From: Proteles cristata cristata
Taxonomy: Eukaryota > Chordata > Mammalia > Carnivora > Hyaenidae
Length of the DNA stretch: 64,000 bases
Assembly: GCA_017311185.1 (NCBI GenBank)
Contig: JAESUZ010002608.1
Location: 62,001-126,000, forward strand
Direction of reading: 5' to 3'
The position numbers and the translations under genes are program-made. The notes under the pieces were generated by a model that worked only from the letters and a program-made list of their open reading frames with translations, did no database searches and had not been told where the DNA came from. Positions within the stretch are counted from its first letter, which is position 1. The number at the start of each line of letters is the position of its first letter. This document shows positions 22,620-35,678 of the stretch, piece by piece.

Positions 22620-24040
22620 AATTCTCTAGTTCTTCTTAGTCAAAACTTAAGAGTTTGTTTGCTAGGTAATAATGCATCTTCTTTAAATTTAAAACATTTT
22701 TGCCATAGTGTTACTCACAATGTTCTCATACAGTAATTTCAATTTGTCCTGTATCTATGGCTCTGTCTCCTTTCTCTTTCCAATCTTATGAAATTTTGCT
22801 CTCTCTTTTCTCTAATCAAGTTTGTGAGGGGTTCATCCATTTTATTGGCTTTTTCAAAGAAGCAGTTTGAGATTCATTTGCCCTTTCTACAATTTTGGTT
22901 TGTATTCTATTTTATTGATTTATTTTTCCTGTTTTCCCATGATTTATTTAAATTTTCTTTTTATCCTAATGTTTTAAAATTGATGGGAAGTTTCTTCACT
23001 TTAGATCTTTCTCCTTTAACAACAAAGGCATTTTTAAGGCTATTAATTGCCCCCTGAGTACAGCTATAGCTGTGTACTGTAGGTTTTGGAATAAAGTATT
23101 CTACTTTAATCAGTTTTTGAATAGTTTGTAGTTTTAGTTTTGATTTCTTTTAGGTCCAAAATTTGTTTAAGAATGTATTGCTTAATTTCTAGCACTTGGT
23201 ATCTTTTGATATTTAAAATTTTTCTATATCTTGTTTTATTAGATTATAAGCAGAGATGGCCTGTAAAACTTCTATTTTAAAATTATATGAATCTCTCTTT
23301 GTAGCCTAGTACTTGATTGATTTTGGAGATAACAAAATGCAAATTTTGATTAGAAGGAAATACATATTAAATTGATTGATTTATTAATTGCATCATTCAG
23401 TTCTATGTACTTGTTATTTTTTGTCTATAGGATCTTAATTCTGAAAAGTGTTTTAAAATTCAACTATAATTGTATACTTTCATGAAACTCTCTTTGCATT
23501 TATATAACATTTGTCTCAGATATTTAGCAGCTACAATGTTTGGTGCCTTTTGACTATAATTGTCATCAGTTTTTCATAAATGTTATCTTTTACTATCACA
23601 TGCTACCTATTTCTATCTTCATTCATGCTTTTAACCTTATTCCAACTTATCTGACATCAGTGTTGCCATACCTACTTTCTTCCTAGTGTTTTCTTATCCC
23701 TTTGTTTCAGCCTTTATCATTTTTTAACTGTATTTCTTAAAAATAGCGTTTAGCAATGTTTTTTGTATTTCACCTAATCTTAGTGTTTCTGTAATTTAAT
23801 AAGATACTTTAATCTCTTCCTACTTAGTGTAACCGTCAAGTAATATGCTTGTTTTACTTCTTCCACCTTACTTTATTTTTTACTATTTATTTGTTATTAC
23901 TGCTTTTGCTTTTAAAGTTATTATTATATAAAAACAAGATGCCAAATAATTTACCCTGACAAGATTTCCCCTTTCTCCAGTACTCCTTCCCCACTCTGAG
24001 GAACTAAAGCCCATATACCACCTTCATTATTCTCCTCCCC
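22620..24040 (-). repeat. ancient L1-type LINE remnant
   Basis: AT-rich sequence whose complement resembles old L1 ORF2, for example CATCCATTTTATTGGCTTTT followed by TTCAAAGAAGCAGTTTGAG, and AAGGCATTTTTAAGGCTATT with GTACTGTAGGTTTTGG. It is full of stops and has no intact ORF. Confidence 0.65.
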
Positions 24041-24052
24041 TAAGCCTCTATT

Positions 24053-24270
24053 TTTTTTTTTTAATGGTTTATTTATTTCTAGGAGAGAGAGAGAGACAGC
24101 GTGAGCAGGGGAGGGTCAGAGAGACAGGGAGTCACAGACTCTGAAACAGGCTCCAGACTCTGGGCTGGCAGTCAGCACAGAGCCCGACGCGGGGCACGAA
24201 CCCACAAACTGCGAGATCATGACCTAAGCGAAAGTCAGATGCTTAACCAACTAAGTCACCCAGGCGCCCC
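24053..24270 (-). mobile_element. tRNA-Lys-derived SINE
   Basis: Inverted copy with the CTAGAAATAAAT-type tail complement (TTATTTATTTCTAGGAGAG) and the right end CCAGGCGCCCC. Target duplication CCTAAGCCTCTATT / CCTAATCCTCTATT at 24039-24052 and 24271-24284. It sits inside the old L1 remnant. Confidence 0.94.
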
Positions 24271-24289
24271 CCTAATCCTCTATTCTTAC

Positions 24290-25130
24290 AACACTTTTAC
24301 TCCTCCAGTATCACCCGTCCCTGGATCTATGCCAAGATCATTTATCGTTTTCAGTTTTTTCCCCTTACCTCTTATTTTTGCAAGAATCCTTACTTGGCCT
24401 TTATGCCCCACATTCCCAGTAATTCTATCTTTGTCAATTTGGAGTTTACTATGTATAGTGGGCATGTTACCTTCTATCACTGTTTCCTCTATTCTTCACC
24501 TTCCCATTTTGTTATGATCCATTTGTTACTTGTTTAGAACCCTAGCTTGAATATTGAGTGTTTTGTTCAAATAATATGAGAGAATATGGGTGACGTGTTC
24601 TCTGACTCTGCATGTCCACAAAGCTTCTTTGCCCTGAATGTGAATGGCATTTTGGCTGGGATTCCCTGGGCTCCAGCCTTTCCTTCATCTCTCTGTGGCC
24701 ATTGCCCTTTATATTCTGGCTTTCAAGTATTACAAATAAAAACTCTAATGTCAATTTCATTATTTTTTCCTCTGTAAATAACCCGATCTTTCTTTCTAGA
24801 AGATTGTAAAATTTTATCCTTATCCATGGATTTCAGGAATTTTATTAAGTAAAGCATACATGTGTATCTTGTCTCATCAGTCTGCCTTTCAATCTGCAAA
24901 ACTCAAGTCTTTCCTCAGCTCAGCAGCTTTTCTTCTAACACTTGTCTGATTATTACTCTTTCTCCATCCTTTCCTTCTTCTATATCTAGAATGCCTGTTA
25001 TCCACACGTTCAGTCTCCTTGACCTCTGTCCAAGTTGCTTTACCTCTTTCACAGTTTTTACCATTTGTACTTTTGCTTTCCTTTGAGATATTTCTTCCAT
25101 TTGATCTTGCAGGTCACTGATTCAAATCCC
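24290..25130 (-). repeat. probable continuation of the ancient L1 remnant
   Basis: Low-complexity, T-rich sequence similar in style to 22620-24040, with the phrase TTTCTTCCATTTGATCTTGC near 25090. Assigned by character and position, not by a firm match. Confidence 0.4.
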
Positions 25131-27900
25131 AAAAGTAGCCTTTCTTTCCTTCAATTCAAGAGATAAGTTAAATTTTTTAGCTCAAAGATTATGTTTCATT
25201 TCAGAAAATCTTAGGGATGGAGGCCAAACTTCAATCCCCACGTATGTTTATATTGTTTTTGTTGTTGCTGTTGTGCCCAAGGCCACTTGCCAATTTTCAT
25301 GAGCCAAACCCATAGAAATTCTGCCTTGGGGTCTGACCTCATTCACTCATTCATCCAGAAGGCATGTATGAGGAACTATTAATATGTTACTCAGGTCTCT
25401 GCTTGACAACAAACCAGGAAAGAATCAGCCCAGCTCCTGCCTTCAAGGAATTCATTTTATGGGAATTTGCCTGGCCAGGTGAGTAGTCTCACCTAAGGTG
25501 ATGATGAGGATAACACCACAGATTTCCTAAGTCATGTAAGTTCACAGCACCAGTTTCATTATTTTGAGTGAATTATCTGGTTGGCTTGGTCTTCTTTCAG
25601 GAAAAATAGCAAGAAAGAAGTTAAGGGTCCCAGGAAGATTTCTGTGCCTTGTCTCTTCTCTCTTGCTGTTAGCTGATGCCCAAACATTCCCAGCCATCCC
25701 TTCAGTTTAGGGCTTTGAACCTGTTAAAATATAAACAGTCCTGGGAAGGTAACATGATAAGCATGATCAATCATTTGCATCTTAGGTTGAAGGAGTCATT
25801 TCTGAGAATAGGTTGGATGAAATAGGAATAGGAGGGGAAAGTACAAAGGAAATAAGTGGGTAGCATACTTTGAGAGAGTCTTTGGCAATGGAGGACATGC
25901 GAGGTGAGGCCAAGCTGGATGAATGAGGGCTTAAGCCCCCTTAGTTCATCAGAAACGGTGAGGGCACTGTTATATTTGGCTTGGAGAAGAAAAGAAATGG
26001 CGAGGGCCATGGCTATCTGCAGTATAAGGTAATGCACGTGGAAGAAGTCAGCTTACTCAGTACTGCTTTAGAGTGTAGAACAAGGACAACTAAGTGGGAA
26101 TGATAAGCAGGCAGACTTTGAATCACTGGAGCAGGGTGCTTTTTCTCAATTTAAGTTGCCTGAGAAATAGTCCTGTGAGACCCTGAGTTCCCTGCTTTGG
26201 CATTGCAGGAGCAAAGGCTGGACACCTGTTGGCAATGCTTGCTTTGGGTGGGGGTAGACCAGATGAAATATGTAGTCTCTCTCTTCCAACAATAGTTTCT
26301 GTGATACTCTGTCCCTGAATTCCTACAGAGGAATGAGAAATAAGCATCACTGAGATGGCAAAAGGTTAAGCATATGGAGATCAAATGTACCAAAAGCATA
26401 CCACTGTTGCCTTTAGAGCTTTTCCTATAGCTTGACCTTTAGCCACTTGGTTAGTTTACCAAAATGCTCAACATAGTTGCTTGTGCAGATGCAAGCTGAG
26501 GAGCCAATGTCACTCAATTGTGCATTGTCCTTGAATTGCTCTCCCCTATCACTCTTCCCTCTCAGGGAGTTCTTCTTTGGGTCAGTCTTCTAAGATCTGC
26601 CCATTTGGAAACTCAAATCTTCATGGCCTGTATTTGTGGTTACATCAAACCCATGTGCCCCAGTTTGTTTATGCTTCCTATATGAGTCTGAGCTTTGTTT
26701 CCTTGAGTCATAAAGGTTGTGAGGGTCTGGGATAGCTATAATCCAAACTAGTTAAGAGTTTGGCAGTTTCAGTGTGGGTATGATTTCTACTCAATAAACA
26801 ACAGTCTCATTTGGCAACTTGAAAGATATTCACTTTTTATGTGAGATTGTTTTACTTGTCTGGCCTTTCCCGCCTCTTGCCATTCAGAGAAGATAGAAGA
26901 ATCCATAGGGAACACTTCTGTCCCTAGTGAAACTAGAATTGCAAGGCCCCAAGGAGGGAGATGAGGAATTGCTAGCAGAGTCTTTGTTACCCTCTGTAAA
27001 TGCATAACTAGGAGCCCCCAGCCCCCTCCTACAGCTGAATGGGCTGCTGGAACAGAATGAAGTAAAGGAAGTAGCTGTTTGGAGAACATCTAGCTCAGCA
27101 TGCATTTATTCCACCTAAATTCTGGCCTATTCTGGAAAAACCTGACCTCTCCCTAGTGGTCAATGCATCCCTCCTCCCTCCACAAGATTGGAAATGTGGA
27201 GTTGAATGGAGCCATGACATTTGTGAGGAAAGCTTAGTTCTGATGTGAATTCTGACTGCACCTTGAAGGAAATAATCTGTAGACATAGATAGATGTCTTG
27301 GGGAGCCATGGTATCTGAGCTGCAGCCTCCAGTAAGACCCATCTGGGACAAGATTCCATTTTGATCTTCTGTCTCAGAGGACAGCACTTGATTGCCCCAC
27401 TCTTAGTGTGTATGACACATACTCTACATGTCTAATTTGGCACGTGGGCTGCATGTGAACTTTGAATGGCTCCTCAGGGAGAAGTATTTCCTGTCTTTTC
27501 AAACCGGTTACATGTTGTACTCAGATGGCATATTTCCTGTCACTTGTAGGGTGGATAAATGCTTAGGAGGCTGGAGGGAGTACACCACAAGAAGTTCAGG
27601 AAACTTCAGGAAAGAACAGAGTAAGAGGACAACAGATAAGACATGCAGGGCTGAGCCAAGACCTGCCAGCTGAGGGACAAGGAAAAGTGTCATTGGCAGA
27701 CATCCATGGGCCCTGAACTAGCAACACCAAAGCAAGGACCCTGTGCAGGGGACTGATCTCTAGTCAGCTCCACACCTGCCCCTGGAATGTCAGGCCCGCC
27801 GGCTCCTCCCCTCTTTGCTTTCCTTCTTCAGTAGGACCTCCGTGATCTGGACCCCTCTTTGGCAATTCTAAAACACCTGGCATGGTGGGAAGGGGGCCTT

Positions 27901-27908
27901 TGACGTCA
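27901..27908 (+). promoter_or_regulatory. perfect CRE palindrome TGACGTCA
   Basis: A full cAMP-response-element consensus inside the intron that should contain the cAMP-responsive UT-A2 promoter. No TATA box is obvious within 60 bp downstream. Confidence 0.4.
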
Positions 27909-27996
27909 GTGGGGAGATTGTCTACTCAGGTGTAGCTAATTTCCTCAGTGTCAGCTTTTGTTTGTAAACCTGGGTAGGCTGCCTCACACCCCATCA

Positions 27997-28031
27997 TTGA
28001 GAGAGAGAGAAAGAGAGCAAGAGAGAGAGCA
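27997..28031. repeat. GA-rich tract
   Basis: GAGAGAGAGAGAAAGAGAGC-type purine run. It lacks a SINE head or B box and is treated as simple sequence. Confidence 0.7.
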
Positions 28032-30720
28032 TGGTGGGGGTGCGGCGGGGAGGTACACAAACCTGGGGCTGGCTGGGGCAGGGGTGGGGAGAGTGATGCT
28101 TGACCCATCATACCACAAAGCCAAACAAAACATGTTTAGATTGGGCCCCCCTCAAACTCCAGCCCACCAGACCCCACAGCCCTATGGGATGTGGGAGGGC
28201 CATCTTTTCTAATATATAGACCTCAAGTCCTTTCTGGAGGCAGGAGTTCGGTCACACCCTTCTTGCTCTGAGAAGCTCTCGTGGTGAGTCCCTGGGACCC
28301 CCATCAGCAAAAATCAGAAGGAGTACAGGTCTGAAATTTTCCACAGAACCAGAAAGACGGCATCCAGTATTGGGCTATGCAGAAATTTCCATCAAGATGC
28401 TGATGGCAATACTGTTCCCCAGCCCATTCCCTGCCTGTACAGGGAATTAAGGGAGTTTATTGAGGTTGGAAGGCAAATTGGCCCCCTGAGGAGACAACAC
28501 TTAGATGATTACTTTAAAGGCAAGTGCTAGAGCAAATTTCTAATGAAAGGAGTAATTGAGGAAGGACAGGGAAGCTCCTACAACACAATTCCTCGGTCTG
28601 CCCCTTTAAAGGAAACCTGCCTGATCAAAGCAGGTGAGGGAACCATGGTAGCCAGAGCCAGTCCTCAGGGAGTGTAGAAGGTAATCTTTTGTCAGGAAAG
28701 CTGGAGTGAGAGCAAGCTACAGAAGGAACATTCCCCTCCCTCCTCCCCCATGATACCCTTTCTCAACTGGAAGGCGTGTGCCAGGCATAGGATCAGGGAT
28801 GCAAAGTGAACTTACAGACGGCCACCAAGGGGATGGGCAGGAGGGCTCCAGGAAGTGAGGGCTTTAGGTCTAGGGAAGAGTTTGGCATCCGGAGTTGAGG
28901 ACGAGACACGCCACTCAATCTGAAAGGAGCTTCTTGCCACATCCTGATGGTCTAGATTCCTCCAGCCTTGTGCAAGACATCCAAAGGAGCCCAGGTAAGA
29001 AGTCTTGTGGGAGAGAACTGAGCCATAGATACCCCTACCCCCACCCCAGCCAACAGGATCATCTGACTTTTCAAAGGAAGAGACAAAAAAGAAAGGCTGA
29101 TCTCTTTCATCCCTTTCTTCTATTGAGCTGTGGTGTCTGGAGAAGCTTGTCCTAAGATGGACAATGTTACTAAGTATTCTAAAGAGAGTTTAGATTCTGG
29201 AAGCTTCTAGCTAGAAGAGCTCTTAAATAGGTATAGTTCAAAGCCCTTACTTTCTAGATAAAGAAGCCATGTTTTGTCAAGGACCTGTCCAGATGAGCCT
29301 GGACAGAAGTCCAAGGGTCCCAACTCATAGCTCTGAGCTCTTGCTCATGTGGTCATGGAACCAGGTTAATCCATCCACCCTCAAATCCCCTTACTGAACT
29401 AGTTTCCCACTGGGTGAGCCTTCACACTATTTGTCATCCTTTCCACAACTTAGTGACCCATGACTCTGACATCAGTATGGTTCCTACTTGTGGACTTGAA
29501 GTGTGGGAAGCTAATGCAGTAAATTTGAAAACTTCCTTCCCAGGCAAATTCCACCTGCCATTTGTGGAGGGACCTGATCCAGGCATCTCAGCCTCTTTCC
29601 TCGGATCCTGTACCCGTTCCTCAGACATGCCAATTCAACTAGACCATCCCAGTATCTACAAACATCTTAACATCCCAGCTTAACAACCTGTATCTTCTGT
29701 GCTCCTCTCTCACACAGCCCTCTTAGATTACTGTAGACATATTATGTATAGCTACAGAGAGTGGATGTTTCTGGAAGAAAGATAACCATCCCATAAGGAA
29801 CATTCAGTATATTGAAGTTATCTTATCAGAGAATGGACAACCTTGTAAGGTATGTGATCTTCTTCAAAACTGGCACCAAAGGATGTGAGCTTTGGTGACG
29901 TTGCTGAGGTAAGGCTACCCTGTGAGGCTTAAAGGTGCCTGTAGCCAGGCCTCTACTTGCTATTAACACCATAGCCTTAATATACCCCTTCTCTCAAACT
30001 TGTACAGCATCGACACCTTCCTTTAAGGCTAGAGGGAGAAAATGAGTTTACTCTCAAGTGCCAACTCTAACTAATTAGCATTACTTGTCTGAGAATTGTG
30101 CTAAAAAGGAGTCTGAGGATGTTTTGGAACATATTTGGAGAGAGTGCTATGACTAATTAGCTATGTCTGCCATAGATAATGGAGAGAAGGGGGGCGAGGA
30201 AGAGGGTATGTGGCAAGGGAATATGGAAACCTGCTACCAGGGAAGAAGCTGGTGTACAATGGCCCAGAACTTTCCTTGGCCTTTTATTTGGTGTCACAGA
30301 TGGAATGATACACAGGTGGGTTTGGAGGGGGTAACTTTTGGGGGGGGTGGTAACTTCTGCTTTGGGAGGGGTAATAAATGGGTTTTGATGGTAGGTTCCA
30401 GATGCTCCATATGTTGGACATTGTAAGTGATGCATGGATGGCATCAATCCACCTGCAGGAGACAGTAACACCTGTTTAAAATCTGAGGAAGACAACTTGT
30501 AGAAACAATTTAGGCACGGGCCTGCTTGATTAAAGATTGACTTTCAGTAAGACGAACTAGATCAGTTTACCTCCTCTGAACGATGTCATACATGGTTTGG
30601 GTTTGCTTAGTTCCTCTCAAAGAAATTACAGCAGGCTTCAAAATTGTATTTGACAGGTAGTCTCCTCTACAAAATCTTTTTTAACCCTGGCATTTGAACG
30701 GTTGACATTTTCCGTACGTT

Positions 30721-30859
30721 CGACGTCAGTAGAGGCATAAGTACTCTGGGATGCTGCTCTCCAGAAAAAGTGTTTCTGAACAAATACTGTGGCTCATAAC
30801 TGTTCTTTCCTTCTGTGAGTCAAAGGGAGGAAAGTGCCACTGGACTTTTGCCTATAAAA
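30721..30859 (+). promoter_or_regulatory. candidate internal (UT-A2) promoter: CRE-like site plus TATA box
   Basis: CGACGTCA (7 of 8 CRE bases) at 30721-30728 sits in a local cluster of four CpGs within about 20 bp. TATAAAA follows at 30853-30859. A strong donor AAA/GTGAGT occurs at 31235. This layout could give a 5' exon splicing to 35679. The function is inferred from UT-A2 being made from an internal promoter in this intron in rodents; no transcript evidence is available here. Confidence 0.35.
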
Positions 30860-31654
30860 ACACAGGATGGTGGCAATCCTCGAGGGCAGACACAATGTCT
30901 CTGAAATGGCAGTGTGAAGCTACATGCATTGGGATGCTTAATAAAGCTTGTCAGAGAAGGAGAGCCACGGCTCCTGCACGAGGCAGGCAGGCTGAGGAGT
31001 TACTCAGCCGCAAAGGTTTACCCACGGGCTATCAGGGACAGAGCTTTCCAACCGTGTGCAGCAGCACACACTGAGCTGGGCTGACAGAGCAACCACTGGC
31101 CCTATAAGGCCCAGATGGGCCTGGCGGGGCCCGAGTCCGAGGTCCTAGGCCCTCTGGCCATAAACAACATAATGTTTACTGCACCATGCCACACACTGTT
31201 TTCTACATATGCCATAATGTTAGGGACAGAAAAAGTGAGTTGTGAATGAAATTACTCTTGGGCTACAGAATACCCAGCCCCACCTCCGAACCACTTAAGG
31301 CTTTGTGGCCACACAGGAGGAACCTGTGTGATATGCAGATTATTGAAAACAAATCCCATTGAGCATGATCTCTGTCTTCAGTGACCTATTTCCTTCTCTC
31401 TCATTAACTGGGTTCTTCCAGCCACTCTCACAGGATTCCTGGGTTTCTGGCTGGTTGGTCTTAGATGGCCAACGATTCTATCACCATCACTTCCCTTTTG
31501 TATCCAAATACCATGGAAAATAAGCAGCTCTTACCCTATAACCTGCAAAGCCCTGCACAACTCAACTATTAACTTTGTCAACCAATAAAAGACTCTCACC
31601 TTTATTTCAATATTTATCAAGCATTTAAAAATTATGATGAGATTTACAATCCTT

Positions 31655-31876
31655 TTTTTGTTTGTTTGTTTGCTTTATTTATTTCTGAGAGAGAGAGGGA
31701 GACAGCATGAACAGGAGAGAGTCAGAGACAGAGGGAGACACAGAATCTGAAACGGGCTCCAGGCTCTGAGCTAGCTGTCAGCACAGAGCCCAAGGCGGGG
31801 CTCAAACCCACAAACCGTGAGATCATGACCTGAGTTGAAGTCAGATGCTTAACCAACTGAGCCACCCAGGCACCCC
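31655..31876 (-). mobile_element. tRNA-Lys-derived SINE
   Basis: Inverted SINE with GAGCTAGCTGTCAGCACAGA, GGGGCTCAAACCC and the right end CACCCAGGCACCCC; T-rich left end. Confidence 0.92.
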
Positions 31877-31981
31877 AAGATGTCCTATTCTTAAAAACAG
31901 TTCACCCCCTGAAATATCCAATGATTGTTTGTTATACCATTCTGAGACTAAATGTGTAGTATAATTATCCCTCATTAATTT

Positions 31982-32195
31982 TTTTTTTTTTATTTCTAGG
32001 AGAGAGAGAGAGAGAGAGACAGCGTGAGCAGGAGAGGGTCAGAGAGAGAGGGAGTCACAGACTCTGAAACAGACTCCAGGCTCTGAGCTGGCAGTCAGCA
32101 CAGAGCCCGACGCGGGGCTGGAACCCACAGACCGCGAGATCATGACCTAAGTGAAAGTCGGACGCTTAACCGACTAAGCCACCCAGGCGCCCCTG
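31982..32195 (-). mobile_element. young tRNA-Lys-derived SINE with perfect TSD
   Basis: Inverted copy, CTAGAAATAAA-type tail complement (TTATTTCTAGGAGAG), right end CCCAGGCGCCCC. A perfect 14-bp target duplication TCCCTCATTAATTT lies at 31968-31981 and 32196-32209. Confidence 0.96.
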
Positions 32196-32209
32196 TCCCT
32201 CATTAATTT

Positions 32210-32420
32210 ATTCAGCAAATACTTCTGAGTGCCTACAGAATACCAGGCTTATGGTGGTGCTGGGGGAGCCAAGACAATTGCGTATAACCCGGGCTTCCAA
32301 GGACCTTGCCATTGTGTGAAGGTGACAGACAAGAACACATAATTGACACTTAGCAAAGTAAGAGTCCATGCAGGCAGGTATAAATGCCAGGTGCACACCA
32401 GGACCAGGACCCTCCTGCCT
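32210..32420 (-). repeat. L2 LINE fragment
   Basis: Antisense L2-like text: TTCAGCAAATACTTCTGAGT, TACCAGGCTTATGGTGGTGC, CCAAGGACCTTGCCATTGTG. Confidence 0.5.
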
Positions 32421-33980
32421 GGAGCAGAGGGTCAAGTGCCATCCGAGGGAAGTGGCCTTACTAAAAAGGTATCTGATATGTGAGCACCGCAAAATTATTT
32501 TCCAGAGCCTTTCATCTTGTCTTCATAACAATATGAGAAAGAAATGGAGAGTATCCCTCCAAAATATCTGCCATTGTTCTATAGATTGAGTTTGCAAGGT
32601 CTGCCTATGGGTTCTGTGTATTTCTTCCTGAGAGCCATGCCTGCACTGGGCAAACTGTCACTGAAAAACGCCTTGCTGTGATGAGTGACTCTGGTTCCTG
32701 GCCAGTGTTACTGTTTTCTTTTTTCCCCCACCACATCAATGGAACATTTATTTCCAGAACATTTGATAGATGTGTTCATGATATTCTCGAAATCGCCTTT
32801 ATCCATTATGAAAGTCCTGAGAATCTGACCCAAAAGCAGCAATAAACTGCTATCCCCTTTGCTTTAAGTATTTTCACAGCCTCGGGAAATTTGTTACTTT
32901 ATCTCCAGTCTACTTGGTAGCAATGTTCCCACTTTTCACTGTCAACTGTTGTCCAGCACAGCTGGAAGGGCCACTGCCCTCCAGGTGCCCTGCAGCCCAG
33001 CACCCCAGTAATACCCATGTGAGACCCAGAGCCAACCCTGGGCCAGGTCATATTTGGTGCCTCCTCCCCAGCTCACCCTAAATAAAGACCAAAATAAGGG
33101 AAGGAAAGATACTTCTTGTTTTTGCTTTCTGTGACTGGGACACCAGTTCTAAGAACACATAGTAATATGGGCCCTACCTCACTTTCCTGGGACCTAAGCA
33201 GGTAGCAGAATCTGGGATGCTAAAAGCGAAGGGCCAGGGCATGGAAGGCAAGCCAGACCTTCTGCAGCCGTTTATAGAGCCTCAAGTTGGGTATCAGGAG
33301 AGCTGGGAGCAACTCCTGACTGTGCTGTGATTAATGAACGGTGTGGCCTAGGTGAGTTGATATTTCTGGACACAGCAGGTAGATTGTGATCTTGAAGCTG
33401 TATGCAATTCTCAGTCTAGGAGGCTAAGGCAAAATATTGCTCTACCCAGGGGTGGCTGGGGTAGCCGGCACTCCACATAGGAGGCACGAGAAGCAGAAGT
33501 GCCCTTCCAGCCTGGCAGATGTGCACTTGGGACGGGCGCTCCGGGAGAATGCCCCACTTTGTCAGATGATGCATGATACCCCCTCAGTCCCTGTCCCTTG
33601 GCACAAAACCTGTCTGCACTGGTGTCCTGTGGCAGGCTGATGTTCCAGGTGTGTCCAATCCATGGGATGGGGGGGCTGGCTTCTCCAGCATGGGGAGCTA
33701 CGGCCCAATGCTGCCCCACAGACAGGATACTGAAACAGTTTCTTCCCCACCCTGAGCCTAGAGGAAATGGGCAAGGTTGCATGTTATACCTTTCATCTAA
33801 AAGTAAAGATAAAACCCCTCTCCTTGCTCATACATGCCCCACATACTTTCTGATTGTTGGTCTTGCTATATTCTGAGCTTTGCTAACGCCATTTTTATGT
33901 GAGCAGTGTGATCTAGACCAGTTCCTCAACTTCAGTATCCACGCAAGTTAGCTGGGAATCTGGTTAAAAAAAAAGATCCC

Positions 33981-34202
33981 CGGGGCGCCCGGGTGGCTTA
34001 GTCGGTTAAGCATCTGACTTTCGCTCAGGTCATGATCTCATGGTTCGTGGGTTCGAGCCCCGCGTCGGGCTCTGTGCTGACTGCCAGCTCAGAGCCTGGA
34101 GCCTGTTTCAGAGTCTGTGTCTCCCTCTCTCTCTGACCCTCCCCTGGTCACGCTGTCTCTCTCTCTCTCCTAGAAATAAATAAAACATTAAAAAAAATTT
34201 AA
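33981..34202 (+). mobile_element. tRNA-Lys-derived SINE
   Basis: Sense copy starting GGGGCGCCCGGGTGGCTTAG with B box GGGTTCGAGCCCC, spacer GACTGCCAGCTCAGAGC and tail TCCTAGAAATAAATAAA. Target duplication AAAAAAAAAGATCCC before and after (ends at 33980 and 34217). Confidence 0.95.
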
Positions 34203-34500
34203 AAAAAAAAAGATCCCAATTCAGTTAGTCTGAGATGGGACCCAGGAGTCTGCATTTGATGTCCATGGAGCTGGCCCAAGAACCAAACTCTGAGCAGCAA
34301 AGATGCAGAGAAAAAGGTTGGGGACTGAGAGTCACATGGCTCACTGTTTGTAGGTCAGCTTCAGAAAGCATTCTAAGCCTCAGTTTTCCACTTGTGCAGA
34401 TAATAATGCCTAAGTGCTATTCCAAACCACTCACTCCTCCAAGTAGCGACTAGTTCATCTAACTCTAGAGTCCACTGGAGCTCCAAGCAGAAAGTGTTAA

Positions 34501-34713
34501 GGTGCACCTGGGTGACTCAGTTGGTTAAGCGTCTGACTTTGGCTCAGGTCCAGATCTTGCAGTTTGTGGGTTTGAGCCCCATGTCAGGCTCTGTGCTGAC
34601 AGCTCAGAGCCTGGAGACTGCTTCAGATTCTGTGTCTCCCTCTCTCTCTGCCCTTCCCCCTGCACTCTGTCTCTCTCCCAAAAAAATAATACATAAACAT
34701 TAAAAAATTTTAA
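34501..34713 (+). mobile_element. tRNA-Lys-derived SINE, older type
   Basis: Sense copy beginning GGTGCACCTGGGTGACTCAG, B box GGGTTTGAGCCCC, spacer CTGACAGCTCAGAGC. The flanks AGAAAGTGTTA and AGAATGTGTTA are an 11-bp duplication with one mismatch. Confidence 0.92.
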
Positions 34714-34970
34714 AGAATGTGTTAGAACTGCATACCTTGGGGACCACCAAATACTCGGCTGATCAATGTGGGGTGAGCACAGGAGCATGCATTCCTTTAA
34801 GCCACCAGGGTGACTTGATGCTGTCAATGATCAGACCCAGCTTTGAGAAACCCTATCCCAAGTGAGGAGCATGCTGTGCTCCCCTATGTGTGGAAATTTG
34901 AAATAATAAAGTTCAGCAGAGGGTTTAATGTAGCTGATCATAGCCCCAGACTCCCTACCTCTCCATAGAC

Positions 34971-35125
34971 TGATGCTTGTCAAACTTTAACGCACACAGA
35001 AACACCTGGGGAATCTTGTTGAAGGACAGACTCTGATTCTGACTGTCTGAGTGGAATCTGAGATTCTGCATTTATAACATGCTCCCAGATGAGTTTGATG
35101 CTGATCCCAGGACCACATTTTTAGT
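34971..35125 (+). repeat. MER5A-like DNA transposon
   Basis: TGTCAAACTTTAACGCACAC, AAACACCTGGGGAATCTTGT and ATGCTGATCCCAGGACCACA are characteristic MER5A text. Confidence 0.75.
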
Positions 35126-35137
35126 AAGAACCTAGAT

Positions 35138-35275
35138 CAGTGATTCCCAACCCAGGCTGCGCATTGGAGCCATCTTTTAAATACAATGGGCATTTAAAAA
35201 TTTTAATTTTTTTAATGGGCCCGGGATGGGGTTCCAGCATCTTTTAAACCACCCAGGTGGTCTGAAAGGGCAGCC
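35138..35275 (+). repeat. second MER5A-like DNA transposon
   Basis: Starts CAGTGATTCCCAACCCAGGC and contains a GCGCATTGGAGCCATC stretch; directly follows the element at 34971. Confidence 0.65.
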
Positions 35276-35678
35276 AGGATTGAGTTGCTCCCACACACAC
35301 CCCCTGCCATAGATGGAGAACAAGGCACCAGCTGAAGCTCAGGCACAGCAGCTAGCGGAGGTCCACCATCTACGCTGGCCAAGGCCCCATTAAGTAGGTC
35401 TTAGAGTAGTTCCTTGCTGGAGAAATAAGGCAGACTGGCTCTTGACATGTACATGTGTCTGTGATCTGGCTTCTGCGGAGAAAGGAAGTGGATGTTCTAG
35501 CAGGAGGAATGCACAAGGTACTCCATGCAGACACCAATGTGATTACTGCTACAGCTTCAGAGCACGTCGCTCCTGCCTTTCCAGCTTCTGCACGTGGTTT
35601 TTCCTGCACTGCCTGCCTGGCTGTCACTGAGTACAGGCCAGGGCAGACACTGACCTATCTTGTTTTGCCCCTGGCCAG

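Larger units (their letters stand above)
19072..35678 (+). other. 16.6-kb intron between N-half and linker exons
   Basis: From the UT-A1 donor at 19064 to the acceptor CTGGCCAG before 35679. In rat the UT-A2 promoter lies in the equivalent intron, so regulatory DNA is expected. Besides the listed SINEs, hAT elements, LINE sequence and CRE/TATA candidates, the stretches 20230-22080, 25150-27890, 28300-30700 and 32600-33950 show only unique-looking non-coding DNA and short spurious ORFs. Confidence 0.8.

Noticed and set aside
33981..34055. tRNA gene
   Set aside because: The A and B boxes belong to a SINE head; the cloverleaf is not complete, and the element has a SINE tail and target duplication.
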